Virus record (IMG/VR): IMGVR_UViG_3300047554_000738
Location: 1 to 55,683 of that record
Direction: 5' to 3' (one strand)
Length of the DNA stretch: 55,683 bases
From: a virus
A program made the translations under genes and the position numbers. The notes below the pieces were generated by a model. The model was not told where the DNA came from, searched no databases, and saw nothing but the letters and a program-made list of their open reading frames with translations. The first letter of the stretch is position 1. Each line of letters begins with the position of its first letter. Shown here piece by piece: positions 14,710 to 23,736 of this stretch.

Positions 14710-14966
14710 ATTTAGCTGACATTATTGAGCAAATGTATTGTATTACAGGAAGAACAGACGTGCCTGATGAAGTTTTCGCAGTGATAAGAGAGAACTATAA
14801 CAGGCCATTAAGAAAGGATGAAGAAGAATGGTTAGAGAAATGGAAAGCGAAATCAGTAAGAGCTCAAAAATTGGAAGCAATAAAATTCATTGAAGGTTTA
14901 ATCAAGTTAGGTGGCGATATACAAGCAGAACAAGATAAGTTAAATTGGCAAAATAGAAAGAATTAG
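14706..14966 (+). CDS. Hypothetical helical protein (86 aa)
   Basis: The ATG at 14706 overlaps the nuclease stop (ATGA) and follows AAAAGGTCAAGT. The longer frame from 14649 is rejected. It is charged, helical and rich in Glu, Lys and Trp, and unrecognised. It is the last gene of the early transcription unit before a strong terminator. Confidence 0.65.
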   Translation: MNLADIIEQMYCITGRTDVPDEVFAVIRENYNRPLRKDEEEWLEKWKAKSVRAQKLEAIKFIEGLIKLGGDIQAEQDKLNWQNRKN

Positions 14967-14992
14967 TGAAAAGATAAAGTGCTGTCTCTATA

Positions 14993-15030
14993 ATATAGTG
15001 TGGTTACCCAACCACGCTATATTTTTTTTT
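14993..15030 (+). terminator. Strong intrinsic (Rho-independent) terminator
   Basis: A 13-pair stem, ATATAGTGTGGTT (14993-15005) with AACCACGCTATAT (15010-15022), includes a single G-U pair, closes a four-base ACCC loop and is followed directly by eight T (15023-15030). This is a textbook terminator. It lies between the last DNA-metabolism gene and the portal gene and so ends the early/middle unit. Confidence 0.95.
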
Positions 15031-15038
15031 GGTAAGTA

Positions 15039-15069
15039 TTGCAAGTTGTTTATATTTAGCATATATTTG
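15039..15069 (+). promoter_or_regulatory. Putative Bacteroidota-type promoter for the late genes
   Basis: TATATTTG (15062-15069) fits the -7 consensus TAnnTTTG of Bacteroidota primary sigma factors, and TTG at 15039-15041 lies 20 bases upstream, a fitting position for their -33 element. It is placed right after the terminator and just before the portal gene. The leader would be only about ten bases. A phage-polymerase promoter cannot be excluded. Confidence 0.5.
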
Positions 15070-15084
15070 TATTGAGGAGGGAGC

Positions 15085-17310
15085 ATGACAGAGGAAGTTA
15101 AGAAATATAACAAGTGGTTTACGAGAGCATCTGCTGCAAGAACAGATATGTTCAAAACCCGAAAAGAATGGGAAGAGTTCTACTACAATGATGTGGAAAG
15201 TACCCTAAGCCAATTCACTGCAAATCAATCAAATTCTATAGCTGATTCGTATAATATCCCTATCTCAACCAAGTTATCCTATCCTATCATTGAACAGCTA
15301 ATAAGTTTCTTAACAGGCACTAAACCTTTCCCAAGAATTATAGCTCCTACTGAAGCTACCTCTGATTTCACTTCTACTTATTCAGGAGCGTTCCACGGTA
15401 TATGGTATGAAAGTAAGGGTGATAGAGAACTTAAACTGTGTATAAAAGATGCTTTCGTCACTGGCAGTGGTTTTATCCGAACAAGGAAAGCTAACTTCTT
15501 CAATGAATCTACTTTCAATATACTTATAGAGCATGTCCCATGGAAATGGCTTGTTATTGACCCTCATTCGAAAAAAGAAGATTTCTCCGATGCTGAGTAT
15601 ATTTTTATTTCAAGGAGCATGCTTGTATCCCAAGCAGAGAAGGAATATGATATAAAGATTCCGGAAACTGATTTTGAAGGTACACCGCACAATGTTAACA
15701 CGGATGATTTGGAAACTAACGAAATGACTGAAGGTTATGGGACAATGAAGGATGAGAAATATGTTTCCATCAGGGAATTGTTCTATAAGGAAGATGTCAA
15801 TTTATATATCTCCGAGAATGGAGATATTTCTTTAAAAAGACCAAAATCCATAATGCTGCCTAATCAGGAGAAGGTTAAATTAGGTGAAGCTATAAATCAA
15901 GCAATGCAGGAACTGCAGGAACAGCAGGCAACAGGACAACAGTTAGGACAGTCTAATCAGGATATTGATGCTGAACAATCTCAAATGAAAAGTACACAGC
16001 AATTTACTGAAGATGCTAATGCAAATACTGCTTTAAAAGGAGTTACCGAAGATACGGCAATAGCAACTGCTGACCTTACCAAAGAAATTGAAATGATGAG
16101 ACAGCAGTATTATCAGATGCCTGACGAGATACCCGGTTTCGAAATGGAAATTGAGAACAAAGATATTGAATTTGGAGCAGATGCTCCTAAGAAAGAGAAA
16201 ATCAGAGTTGAAAATATATCTAAAGTCATTAAACGGAGAATCAAGACTGTATTCTTAGTTGGGAACAAAGTGATAGACAGGGATGTTTTGCATATGAACA
16301 AATATCCTATTCATCATTTATCATTCCAACATTATCTATCTCCTAACAGGACTTTTGGTACAATCCACTATATATATGACTTAATCAATGCCCAAAACAA
16401 ATTCTGGTCAATGCTATTATTTGACATGCAGGTAAATAACAACCGAAGAGTTTTGTATCCTCGTGGGGCAATTGCTGATAAGACTGTAGTGGAAAAGGCA
16501 TGGCGACAACCTAATGCTTGGTTAGAGTGGATACCTAATCCGGCATTGCCTGATGCAGGCCGTCCTTCTATCATGGAGCCGTCTCCACTTAATCAAGCCA
16601 CTACTTATGTCATAGAAACACTGAAACAGCTTGTAGAGTACGTAACAGGCATATTTGGGGTAATGCAGGGTGATAGTGCTGCAGCTCCAAACACTATGGG
16701 AGCAACACAGTCATTACAGACATTCGGTTCTCAAAGACCTAAACTATACGCAAGAAGTTTGGAATATGTACTGCAAGACTTAGCTTACACAACTATTTGT
16801 ATGGCACAGGTTTATACCCCAAAAGAGAAAGTTCTCCAATACTTTGATACAAATGGTGACCAGAAGGAAGTTGAGATTATGAATTCAGCAGTCGATATGC
16901 AATTCAAGGTTAGAGTTGATATCGCCAATTCACTTCCTACTGACAGACAGTTATTTGCACAATTACTCAGTATGGTAGCAGGGCAGACCAAAAATCCGTA
17001 TGTAGCTGACTTTCTCACAAAGAATATGCTTAAACAACTTGATATGCCGGAAGCACTTAAAATGGCTGAAGATTTGGACACTATCAAACAACTTGAAGGG
17101 CAACTACAACAATTACAGCAACAGTTGGATGCAGAATCCAAACGTAATAAAGCTTTGGAGAATAACCTATATCAGAAAGACTTATCACATAAAGTTGATT
17201 TGGCTGCTGAGAAAGCAAAAAGTGATGTTGCTATTGAAGAACAAAAAGCTATTGATGAAATTCCCGATTCCGAAACAACCGAAACTGAAAACGATGTCCC
17301 AATACTTTGA
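15085..17310 (+). CDS. Portal protein (741 aa)
   Basis: This forms the dodecameric DNA channel at one capsid vertex and docks the terminase. The blocks KDAFVTGSGFIRTRKANF (121-138), VPWKWLVIDPHSKKEDFSDA (151-170) and IFISRSML are typical of P22/crAss-type portals. A later stretch, PNRTFGTIHYIYDLINAQNK, is also characteristic. A Gln-rich insert lies at about 265-320 and a coiled-coil near 670-715. It heads the late operon and is followed by scaffold and major capsid genes. GAGGAGGGAGC precedes the ATG. Confidence 0.9.
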   Translation: MTEEVKKYNKWFTRASAARTDMFKTRKEWEEFYYNDVESTLSQFTANQSNSIADSYNIPISTKLSYPIIEQLISFLTGTKPFPRIIAPTEATSDFTSTYSGAFHGIWYESKGDRELKLCIKDAFVTGSGFIRTRKANFFNESTFNILIEHVPWKWLVIDPHSKKEDFSDAEYIFISRSMLVSQAEKEYDIKIPETDFEGTPHNVNTDDLETNEMTEGYGTMKDEKYVSIRELFYKEDVNLYISENGDISLKRPKSIMLPNQEKVKLGEAINQAMQELQEQQATGQQLGQSNQDIDAEQSQMKSTQQFTEDANANTALKGVTEDTAIATADLTKEIEMMRQQYYQMPDEIPGFEMEIENKDIEFGADAPKKEKIRVENISKVIKRRIKTVFLVGNKVIDRDVLHMNKYPIHHLSFQHYLSPNRTFGTIHYIYDLINAQNKFWSMLLFDMQVNNNRRVLYPRGAIADKTVVEKAWRQPNAWLEWIPNPALPDAGRPSIMEPSPLNQATTYVIETLKQLVEYVTGIFGVMQGDSAAAPNTMGATQSLQTFGSQRPKLYARSLEYVLQDLAYTTICMAQVYTPKEKVLQYFDTNGDQKEVEIMNSAVDMQFKVRVDIANSLPTDRQLFAQLLSMVAGQTKNPYVADFLTKNMLKQLDMPEALKMAEDLDTIKQLEGQLQQLQQQLDAESKRNKALENNLYQKDLSHKVDLAAEKAKSDVAIEEQKAIDEIPDSETTETENDVPIL

Positions 17311-17318
17311 AGGTTATA

Positions 17319-18497
17319 ATGGATTTTGACGAAACAACTGGCAGTGAATACGAATATAATGATGCAGAAGAAGATTTCTCATCAGAGTTCGATACTGTAG
17401 ATGATATCTATAATGATAGTTATTCCCAGGATAACGAAATAGAAGATACCACTACTGAAACAGAAGATACTCCCGATACTACGGAGGAGGAGGAGGAAGA
17501 TGTTGATGATGGGAGTGGTTATTATGATGAAGAGGAGAAAGATGATTTTGGGGATGATGATGAAGAAGGAGAGAGTACTGAAGATGGTGAGCAAGAAAAT
17601 AGTGAGCCAAGTGAAGATAGCGATGAAGCTGAAACTGATATAGCTATACCTCCATACTTGCCTGAAGATTTAGTCCCTAAAAAATTCGAGACAGAAGAAG
17701 AAGCGAACAAATTCTACAAAGAGAATTATGGCAAACTTATAGAATACTATACTTCCCAGGAGTTTAATAAACAATTCCTCAACACATTTGAGGATGTACT
17801 GTTAAGTAGAGAACAATATGTCGAGGAGTTAAAAGCAGTGCGTTCCGCTCTTACAGGCGAGAATGCAGAGTTAATGTTGAAGATATATTTCCCCCAGATT
17901 TTGGCTGATTATGGCAAAGCACCACAATTGTCAGATAACGAAATGGCTACCATAGTGCACAACCAATTAGCTAATAAATTCGGTGAGGACTATATGGAGC
18001 GATTTAAGAAAGAGGATTTATTGAAACCTGATAGCATAAGTTCCAAGATACTTCAGTTCGAGCAGGACGTAATCAGACAGGTAAGGGAACATAATGAAAC
18101 GGAATGGAAGAAACAGCAAGAAACAGTGCCACAGGAAAACAATATTAGCGTACCGGAAATTGCAGAACTGTTGGAAAAGCAGTATAAGGAGTATTTCGCT
18201 GAATCGGGCGTAACCGAAGAAGAGTATGGTGACTTCGTACAACAGCTTAGTAACTATCAAATCACCACAAAAGATTTACATAGAGCTATGTACTTTGACG
18301 ACTACATCAATGAGGCTTTTCGACAGGGAATCGAAACAGGTAAGAAAGGTCTTGCAGCAGAAATTACTAAAGCGAACGGTATGCCTTTAAAGCGTGCCGT
18401 ACCCCAACAGGATAAACGGACAAACCGCAACGATGATGCTGAGAATATTTATTTTTCAGATGACAGACTAATAGCCAATGGGGGCTTAATTTATTAA
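17319..18497 (+). CDS. Capsid scaffolding protein (392 aa)
   Basis: The ATG at 17319 follows GAAGGTTATA. The N-terminal 110 residues are extremely acidic and repetitive (Asp/Glu/Ser/Thr), the middle is helical and the C-terminal is basic (around residues 355-380). The acidic, helical shape with a basic C-terminal capsid-binding end and the place between portal and capsid genes are typical of an internal scaffold. It would direct capsid assembly and then be lost. Confidence 0.8.
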   Translation: MDFDETTGSEYEYNDAEEDFSSEFDTVDDIYNDSYSQDNEIEDTTTETEDTPDTTEEEEEDVDDGSGYYDEEEKDDFGDDDEEGESTEDGEQENSEPSEDSDEAETDIAIPPYLPEDLVPKKFETEEEANKFYKENYGKLIEYYTSQEFNKQFLNTFEDVLLSREQYVEELKAVRSALTGENAELMLKIYFPQILADYGKAPQLSDNEMATIVHNQLANKFGEDYMERFKKEDLLKPDSISSKILQFEQDVIRQVREHNETEWKKQQETVPQENNISVPEIAELLEKQYKEYFAESGVTEEEYGDFVQQLSNYQITTKDLHRAMYFDDYINEAFRQGIETGKKGLAAEITKANGMPLKRAVPQQDKRTNRNDDAENIYFSDDRLIANGGLIY

Positions 18498-18516
18498 TTT
18501 TTAAGGAGAGTTTAGC

Positions 18517-20004
18517 ATGGCAATGACATCGCAAACAACAAGAGAAGGACAAGAAGTCGCTGGTCTCTTCACGTCAGGGCAAATACCTGAAAGACTAATC
18601 AAGAGAGGGATAACTAATCTTGGTAAAATGTCTTTTATTACAAGAGGTATGACTTCATTCAGTTCAATGCTGCACACACGATTCCCTGCCGGAAAGACAG
18701 TGGATACCAGAGAACACAAGGTTTACGAAATCACGGAATTGGACAGAACGTTCATGTGTACCGTAGCTTCGACAGACCCGGGTGCTCCTAATAATGCACA
18801 CGACATATTCGGCATGACTAATGCACAGGCAGCACAATTACAGGCAAACGATATTATATATCGTATCAATGGTTTTGTATTTGTGCAGTCAACAGCAATG
18901 CAAATGGGTCAGGTTATTCCTGGCACACCGGTAACGCTACCTGCCAATTCACCTAATCCGTTAGACCCGGGGATGGGTGGAGACCCGACAGGTATCGTAT
19001 TCAGCAATAACTTTGGTATCGATGCGCAGGGTAATGTATTTGTCGATTACGAGCAGATGCTTATCTTGTCAATCAGTGCACCTAACAGTGCAGGTTTGGG
19101 CCACACCAACGTCAGAGTACAGCGTTGTTTCAAAGGCCCGGGTGGAGCCGATTACGGTGGCCGCATGGTACCACTTGGTTTGGTTAATACAGGTATCAGA
19201 GCAAACGCAGCAGCAGCTACTATCAACGTAGGTGACATTATGCTCCGTGGTGGTTCTGCATGGCGTGAAGGTACCAATGCACCGACAGGATTGACAAAGA
19301 ATCCTGTTATTGATAACAACTTCACACAGGAATTCAAGTATGCAGTTGAAATGACTAAAGAATCAGAGATTGAAGCTTTATGGTCGGACAAGAAACCGCT
19401 TGACATTAATCGTATGTTGCTCCGCAAGAGAATGACAATGGATGTCGAAAGAAAATTCTTGTTCGGGCAGAAAGGCAAATCACTTGACGCACAGGGACGT
19501 GTACTTTATACTATGGGTGGAGTAGTTGAATTTATCAAAAAAGACCCACAGCATATTATTGTAAACACTCAGGGTTTGTCTTATCCTGCATTACTCAATC
19601 TTGGTCCGTCAATATTCGGACTTGGAGGTTCTGCAGAAAGAGATGTCTATGTAGGTTATACTTTGCATTCAAGACTGAAACAACAGTTCTACAACTCAGG
19701 TTTCATGAGAACTAATCCTGAAATGTCAAAGAATTTCAGACTTCAGATTGACACAATCGAAACAACTGGTGGTATCCTCAATATTATTCCATGTTTCTCG
19801 ATGGAAGAAGCAGGATGGGGTACAAGAGGTATTGCACTTGACCCGGGTTATCCTTCATTCATACCTGTAACTCACGAGGGTTGGGATATGAAAATTGAGA
19901 AGGACATTCAGGAAAAGGGAGCTCAGGTTTACAAAGAGCAGGTTGTTGGTATCAAGGGTCTTGAGAGACGTTATTCTCAGTACCATTCAATAATCCAATT
20001 CTAA
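18517..20004 (+). CDS. Major capsid protein (495 aa)
   Basis: Directly downstream of portal and scaffold, with a strong ribosome site (TTAAGGAGAG) and a stretch of well-used codons as expected for the most abundant virion protein. The sequence shows an alternating beta-rich layout with several Gly-rich loops and a helix (residues about 270-320, EMTKESEIEALW), compatible with the HK97-like fold. The length is close to that of crAss-like capsid proteins. The call rests on position and layout, not on a single motif. Confidence 0.85.
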   Translation: MAMTSQTTREGQEVAGLFTSGQIPERLIKRGITNLGKMSFITRGMTSFSSMLHTRFPAGKTVDTREHKVYEITELDRTFMCTVASTDPGAPNNAHDIFGMTNAQAAQLQANDIIYRINGFVFVQSTAMQMGQVIPGTPVTLPANSPNPLDPGMGGDPTGIVFSNNFGIDAQGNVFVDYEQMLILSISAPNSAGLGHTNVRVQRCFKGPGGADYGGRMVPLGLVNTGIRANAAAATINVGDIMLRGGSAWREGTNAPTGLTKNPVIDNNFTQEFKYAVEMTKESEIEALWSDKKPLDINRMLLRKRMTMDVERKFLFGQKGKSLDAQGRVLYTMGGVVEFIKKDPQHIIVNTQGLSYPALLNLGPSIFGLGGSAERDVYVGYTLHSRLKQQFYNSGFMRTNPEMSKNFRLQIDTIETTGGILNIIPCFSMEEAGWGTRGIALDPGYPSFIPVTHEGWDMKIEKDIQEKGAQVYKEQVVGIKGLERRYSQYHSIIQF

Positions 20005-20015
20005 GTGGAGGTAAC

Positions 20016-20540
20016 ATGAAAAAACTAACATTAATCGCAGTATTCGTATTGTCGTCTTTGATGGCATTGTCACAGATACCTAACTATAGATATGATGTGG
20101 ACGTATTGTTAGACAGGACAGACCGTTTCAGTGCTGCAGGAGATACTACAAGAAGCGACAGAGATACTATTTTCTTTGTTTCTGATGTATTCACAACCGA
20201 CGCTTGTGACAGCTTGTTCTTCGCTTGGGAACTCAAAGGAGACTCTACTCTGATAGGAACACCGAAAGACAGTTTTATCGTTTATCTGAGGATTCAGTGG
20301 GTTAGTCCTTCTAACTGGACAAATACAGGCACAGCTTTAACAGAAACTGTATTCGCTACACAGGATAGCGTATTTCTTAAAGCAAAGACACTCACAGGTA
20401 ATTATATAACCGCTAAGGCACCTGCCACATATAATGGCATGAAAACAAAGGCAAAAGTTTGGGTTAGGATTGTAAATGTCCGAACTGTAGCACAAGCAGG
20501 AAGTATAAAAGTATATGCTATAAAGAGATGGGTTGATTAG
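20016..20540 (+). CDS. Exported protein next to the capsid gene (174 aa)
   Basis: Residues 1-20 form a clear Sec signal peptide: MKK, a hydrophobic core and an A-L-S-Q cleavage region. The mature part is beta-rich with many Asp, Ser and Thr. Exported proteins are unusual between capsid and connector genes. It may be a capsid surface or decoration protein, or a cell-envelope protein acting on superinfection. The next gene has the same design and a similar end (VYAIKRW against VYKIKW), so they are probable paralogues. Confidence 0.75.
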   Translation: MKKLTLIAVFVLSSLMALSQIPNYRYDVDVLLDRTDRFSAAGDTTRSDRDTIFFVSDVFTTDACDSLFFAWELKGDSTLIGTPKDSFIVYLRIQWVSPSNWTNTGTALTETVFATQDSVFLKAKTLTGNYITAKAPATYNGMKTKAKVWVRIVNVRTVAQAGSIKVYAIKRWVD

Positions 20541-20548
20541 GAGGTAAT

Positions 20549-20968
20549 ATGAAAAAACTTCTTATCATACTGGCTTTAATAGCGATACCAATAATTGCAG
20601 GAACTCCTACAAGGTCGTTACTTTACTCCTATTCGAAAGCATTAGGAGCAGGCAGTAGCGATACCACTGCAATCAGTAATATCCAATTAGAAGGCGATTC
20701 TGTGGGTATTATGGTAGAAATCAGTCAGGACAGCATATCAGGTAAAATTGTTTACGAGTACACAACTCCAAATGGTTACACAGATGGTACAGCATTTGGT
20801 TCATTGGCTTCTATAAAGACAATATCCAATAACGAGAAAGGTGTGTTCACTTCAAAGATACCTAATATAGCAGGAGCCGAAAAAGTCAGGATATATCTAA
20901 TATCCAAGAACAACAAAACGGCTTTGCAGACAATTAACTATTATGTTTACAAAATTAAATGGAGATAA
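20549..20968 (+). CDS. Exported protein, likely paralogue of the preceding gene (139 aa)
   Basis: It begins MKKLLIILALIAIPIIAG, a signal peptide of about 18 residues. The mature domain is beta-rich with DTTAISNI and a C-terminal YYVYKIKWR, echoing the KVYAIKRWVD end of the upstream gene. GATTAGGAGG precedes the ATG. Tandem duplication followed by divergence is likely. The envelope or virion-surface role is inferred. Confidence 0.7.
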   Translation: MKKLLIILALIAIPIIAGTPTRSLLYSYSKALGAGSSDTTAISNIQLEGDSVGIMVEISQDSISGKIVYEYTTPNGYTDGTAFGSLASIKTISNNEKGVFTSKIPNIAGAEKVRIYLISKNNKTALQTINYYVYKIKWR

Positions 20969-20970
20969 CT

Positions 20971-21333
20971 ATGTTTGGTGGATTATTCAGACTGGTAAAT
21001 TACGAGAACAGATGGGGCGAAGGGCCTGGTGACAAAATTGCTATTCTAAGGGACGTGGCACTCGATGCCAATGGTCAGGCAATTATTGATTTAACCGGAC
21101 TTGTAAAACCCGGAGCACAAGTTGACTATGTCTTGTTTTCGAGAACGAATGTAGCAGGTACAGACAGCTTGACATTCGGTACAGCAGGAATTGCTTACGG
21201 CATTGGGGATATCGGAGTTTCTTTGACAGCAGTCGCAGTATCCGGTAATGAACCTGCAGTAGTAATACCTGCAGCAAGTCAGACGGTTTTGTGCTTAATC
21301 ATCATTGATGCTACCGATATTGCGGAAGCGTAA
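20971..21333 (+). CDS. Probable virion protein (120 aa)
   Basis: The ATG at 20971 follows TGGAGATAACT. The sequence is beta-rich with Gly, Val and Ala in alternating hydrophobic patterns, like small capsid cement or head-spike proteins. No family is named. It lies right after the two exported proteins and before the connector genes. Confidence 0.6.
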   Translation: MFGGLFRLVNYENRWGEGPGDKIAILRDVALDANGQAIIDLTGLVKPGAQVDYVLFSRTNVAGTDSLTFGTAGIAYGIGDIGVSLTAVAVSGNEPAVVIPAASQTVLCLIIIDATDIAEA

Positions 21334-21407
21334 TGTACGTTATAGTGCCAATAGAGGTGTACCTTGTGTACTTATTTCTAACAGATGGTGACTGGAGGGA
21401 CAATTGA
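21333..21407 (+). CDS. 24-residue small ORF
   Basis: TAATG at the end of the previous gene opens 24 codons ending in TGA, which overlaps the TTG start of the next gene. GCGGAAG precedes it. The peptide is hydrophobic (VIVPIEVYLVYLFL), perhaps membrane-inserting or only a coupling device that delivers ribosomes to the next TTG start. The coding call is tentative. Confidence 0.35.
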   Translation: MYVIVPIEVYLVYLFLTDGDWRDN

Positions 21408-22180
21408 AAATTTGGGAAGTACATAGGGATTTATCTCTTGCATTGGGTGAAAGTGTTGGGTTAGAGAGTTATACGCTCTCTAATCCACCTTCTTTTATAC
21501 CCGATGGGGCAAGATATTCAAAAAGTTTACGTGACAGTTATATTTACAGAGCCATGTTGCATCTGTATAATATCATGTTAAGAGAGATTGTAAGTTTACC
21601 AAGACAAGCTGCTGCTGAAATCATATTCAGGTTATACCCTAATGTAATCAAAAGGGCAGAACTATCAACTTCAGTCAGGACAGAAACAAGTTTATGGTTA
21701 AGACCTGCAGACTTAGAAGGTTACTCTATTTTGTACTTATTATCCTTACAGGCGATGAAGGTACAGACAAACAATATCAAACAAAGTTATCCTATCCCGA
21801 TTAAAAGCACTCATTACAAAAATGCTTTAATGAATCCAAGGAATGTTCAAAGGTGTGATGCTTTTTGTACCATTTACAAACAAATTAACGGAGCATTCGG
21901 GGCAGAACAGGATTTGCAATTATTCATCTATGACCCTAACAAGACATTATGGGATTATCAGGACTTGGCAGTTACATTCCTGCCTTATCCTAAGAATCCG
22001 GTTAATCAGGAATTGGATGAAGATTTAGTATATGAAGAATCGTATATAAGTTTAGTACTGCAATATGCCACTTTATACGGTATGGGTGACAGCCAGGAAG
22101 TCCAAGCGGTTGATAGATTTTATCCCAATACATTAGACAGTTCAATAAAAGGAGGAAGCAATGGTTCATCTGCTCAATAA
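21404..22180 (+). CDS. Putative head-tail connector protein (258 aa)
   Basis: Start TTG at 21404 after TGGAGGGACAA. It is helical at the N-terminus and mixed later, and no motif names it. Its place after capsid-side genes and before the adaptor and tail tube genes is that of a connector or ring protein in podoviruses. It overlaps the next gene by 20 bases. Confidence 0.55.
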   Translation: MKIWEVHRDLSLALGESVGLESYTLSNPPSFIPDGARYSKSLRDSYIYRAMLHLYNIMLREIVSLPRQAAAEIIFRLYPNVIKRAELSTSVRTETSLWLRPADLEGYSILYLLSLQAMKVQTNNIKQSYPIPIKSTHYKNALMNPRNVQRCDAFCTIYKQINGAFGAEQDLQLFIYDPNKTLWDYQDLAVTFLPYPKNPVNQELDEDLVYEESYISLVLQYATLYGMGDSQEVQAVDRFYPNTLDSSIKGGSNGSSAQ

Positions 22181-23063
22181 TAGTTTTATCAACATCAAAA
22201 CCTTATCATCGTTTTGGACGCACCAGTCAATAGCGTCAGAAGCTATGGTACTTACAAACACGATAGATAACGAGAGCATCCAGTTAGACAACATAAGACA
22301 TCACGTCAATGCCAATATAGCTCATTTGGCTAATCTACTTAATTTAGCAATGTCCCCCTGGTATGGAGTATGGTTCCAGTTTAGTATAGAGAATCAGTTA
22401 CATGCTTCTGGTTTAGAGTATTGTGATTTAACAGGTTCAAGTGGGTTACTTGGATACAATGTTTATCCATTGTTGCACAGTATCCGCAGGGTAAATGCGA
22501 TAGCCGAGAATGGAGCACCAACAGATGCTTGGGTAGGGAACTGTACTAAATTGGACATATCGCAATTAACTGAACTCATGTCTTTAAAGAACATCCAATA
22601 CAGGCAATCAATATGTTGGACACACAATGGCAGTGAATTGTTGATATTCACAGGTGGTCAGGTAGAAACACCCAACCATTCTGAAAGAGCTCCTTACAAA
22701 GCTATGACTTTAACAGACACACACTTTGTAGCTTGGGGGTACAGAAAGCCAATACTTGATGCTTTGGTACCTGAAGTAATAACCAATGGCAATATCTATA
22801 ATGACCCTCACAGAGGTTTACTAACACAGAATTATAAATCTTATATAGACTTACCTGATGAACATGCTTTGTTACTGATTAAAATGACACAAAAGAGTAT
22901 TTTGGAGCAATTGAGAGAGCAAGTACCTCAGCAATTAGAAGCAGAAGTTAATCAGGGATTAAGCATGATAACTCAAAATCTCCAGTTAGACCTTGACCTT
23001 GAGAAGAGCGAGAGAGAAAAGAGGAAGTATGGTAATCAGCAAAGAAGTCCAGGAGCTATGTAA
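22161..23063 (+). CDS. Putative connector or neck protein (300 aa)
   Basis: Unrecognised by motif. It has a helical N-terminus, a mixed middle and a charged coiled C-terminus (residues about 240-290, rich in Gln, Glu and Leu). Synteny (connector, this gene, lysin, adaptor, tube) suggests a neck or stopper component. GGAGGAAGC precedes the ATG, and its stop overlaps the next start (TAATG). Confidence 0.5.
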   Translation: MVHLLNNSFINIKTLSSFWTHQSIASEAMVLTNTIDNESIQLDNIRHHVNANIAHLANLLNLAMSPWYGVWFQFSIENQLHASGLEYCDLTGSSGLLGYNVYPLLHSIRRVNAIAENGAPTDAWVGNCTKLDISQLTELMSLKNIQYRQSICWTHNGSELLIFTGGQVETPNHSERAPYKAMTLTDTHFVAWGYRKPILDALVPEVITNGNIYNDPHRGLLTQNYKSYIDLPDEHALLLIKMTQKSILEQLREQVPQQLEAEVNQGLSMITQNLQLDLDLEKSEREKRKYGNQQRSPGAM

Positions 23064-23299
23064 TGGAGCATTGTAAGTTCTTTATCAGCGAGAAATGCAG
23101 ATGTAAAGCAAAACAGAGAGAAGTATTCGGAATAATCCCTGACAGTATTAAGAGAAAAGGGATGAAATATAGCAAGATGTGTAAGAAATGTGAATATAGG
23201 CAAGAACATGACAGCAGCAGAACTAAACCAAGCGATAATCAGCAGAGCGAATTCTTATATCGGGCAGAAGGAAAAGTCGAGGAACTCCGGCTTTTTTGA
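23063..23299 (+). CDS. Small Cys-rich protein (78 aa)
   Basis: The first half is basic with cysteines near 4, 12, 14, 40 and 43, which suggests a zinc-binding domain. The last 31 codons overlap the endolysin gene in another frame. The start overlaps the previous stop. The role is unknown. Confidence 0.5.
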   Translation: MEHCKFFISEKCRCKAKQREVFGIIPDSIKRKGMKYSKMCKKCEYRQEHDSSRTKPSDNQQSEFLYRAEGKVEELRLF

Positions 23300-23735
23300 C
23301 GAAGATTTCGAGATGAAAATGAAACAGGCAGGATGGGTAAAAGGGTATCCATGGTGCGCTTCTTTTGTAAGACTTGTTTACATAGAAATCATATCAGAGT
23401 TATTCCCTGGCAGGAAAGATTTGATAGATTTCTTGAAAAGGAATTTAAAGCATGGTGTTCTACTGACTTACAAGAATTTAAAAACAGACAACCTGTTTTT
23501 CGAAGTGGTTGATGAAATAGTTCCGGGTGGCATTGTGTTTTACAAGACATCAGAAGCACACGGTCACACAGGCATAGCAAAAGAGGTTATATCAAAAACC
23601 ACGTTTAAATCAATTGAGGGCAACACAAATGCTCAAGGCAGTAGAGAAGGCGAATACGTAGCAGAAAAGCTCAGGACGGTCACGCAAAGGGCTAATTGGG
23701 TGTTTTTAGGATGTGCCAAGCTAAAAGGATTGTAA
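23208..23735 (+). CDS. Endolysin-like peptidoglycan hydrolase, CHAP/NlpC type (175 aa)
   Basis: Residues 43-56 (WVKGYPWCASFVRL) hold the candidate catalytic Cys50. AHGHTGIAKEV (117-127) offers the His, and GNTNAQG (138-144) the third polar residue. This Cys-His-Asn layout and the PWCASFV signature are typical of phage cysteine peptidases or amidases that cut cell-wall peptides. The ATG at 23208 is chosen; a GTG at 23190 is in frame. Position within the neck genes leaves open a role as a virion-borne wall hydrolase used at entry. Confidence 0.85.
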   Translation: MTAAELNQAIISRANSYIGQKEKSRNSGFFDEDFEMKMKQAGWVKGYPWCASFVRLVYIEIISELFPGRKDLIDFLKRNLKHGVLLTYKNLKTDNLFFEVVDEIVPGGIVFYKTSEAHGHTGIAKEVISKTTFKSIEGNTNAQGSREGEYVAEKLRTVTQRANWVFLGCAKLKGL

Positions 23736-23736
23736 A

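Noticed and set aside
14990-14995. TATAAT resembling a sigma70 -10 box
   Set aside because: It overlaps the 5' arm of the strong terminator and has no good -35 at the right distance, so it is better explained as part of the stem.
17460-17640. A purine-rich repeat array
   Set aside because: This is the acidic Asp/Glu coding stretch of the scaffold protein, with no regular repeat unit.
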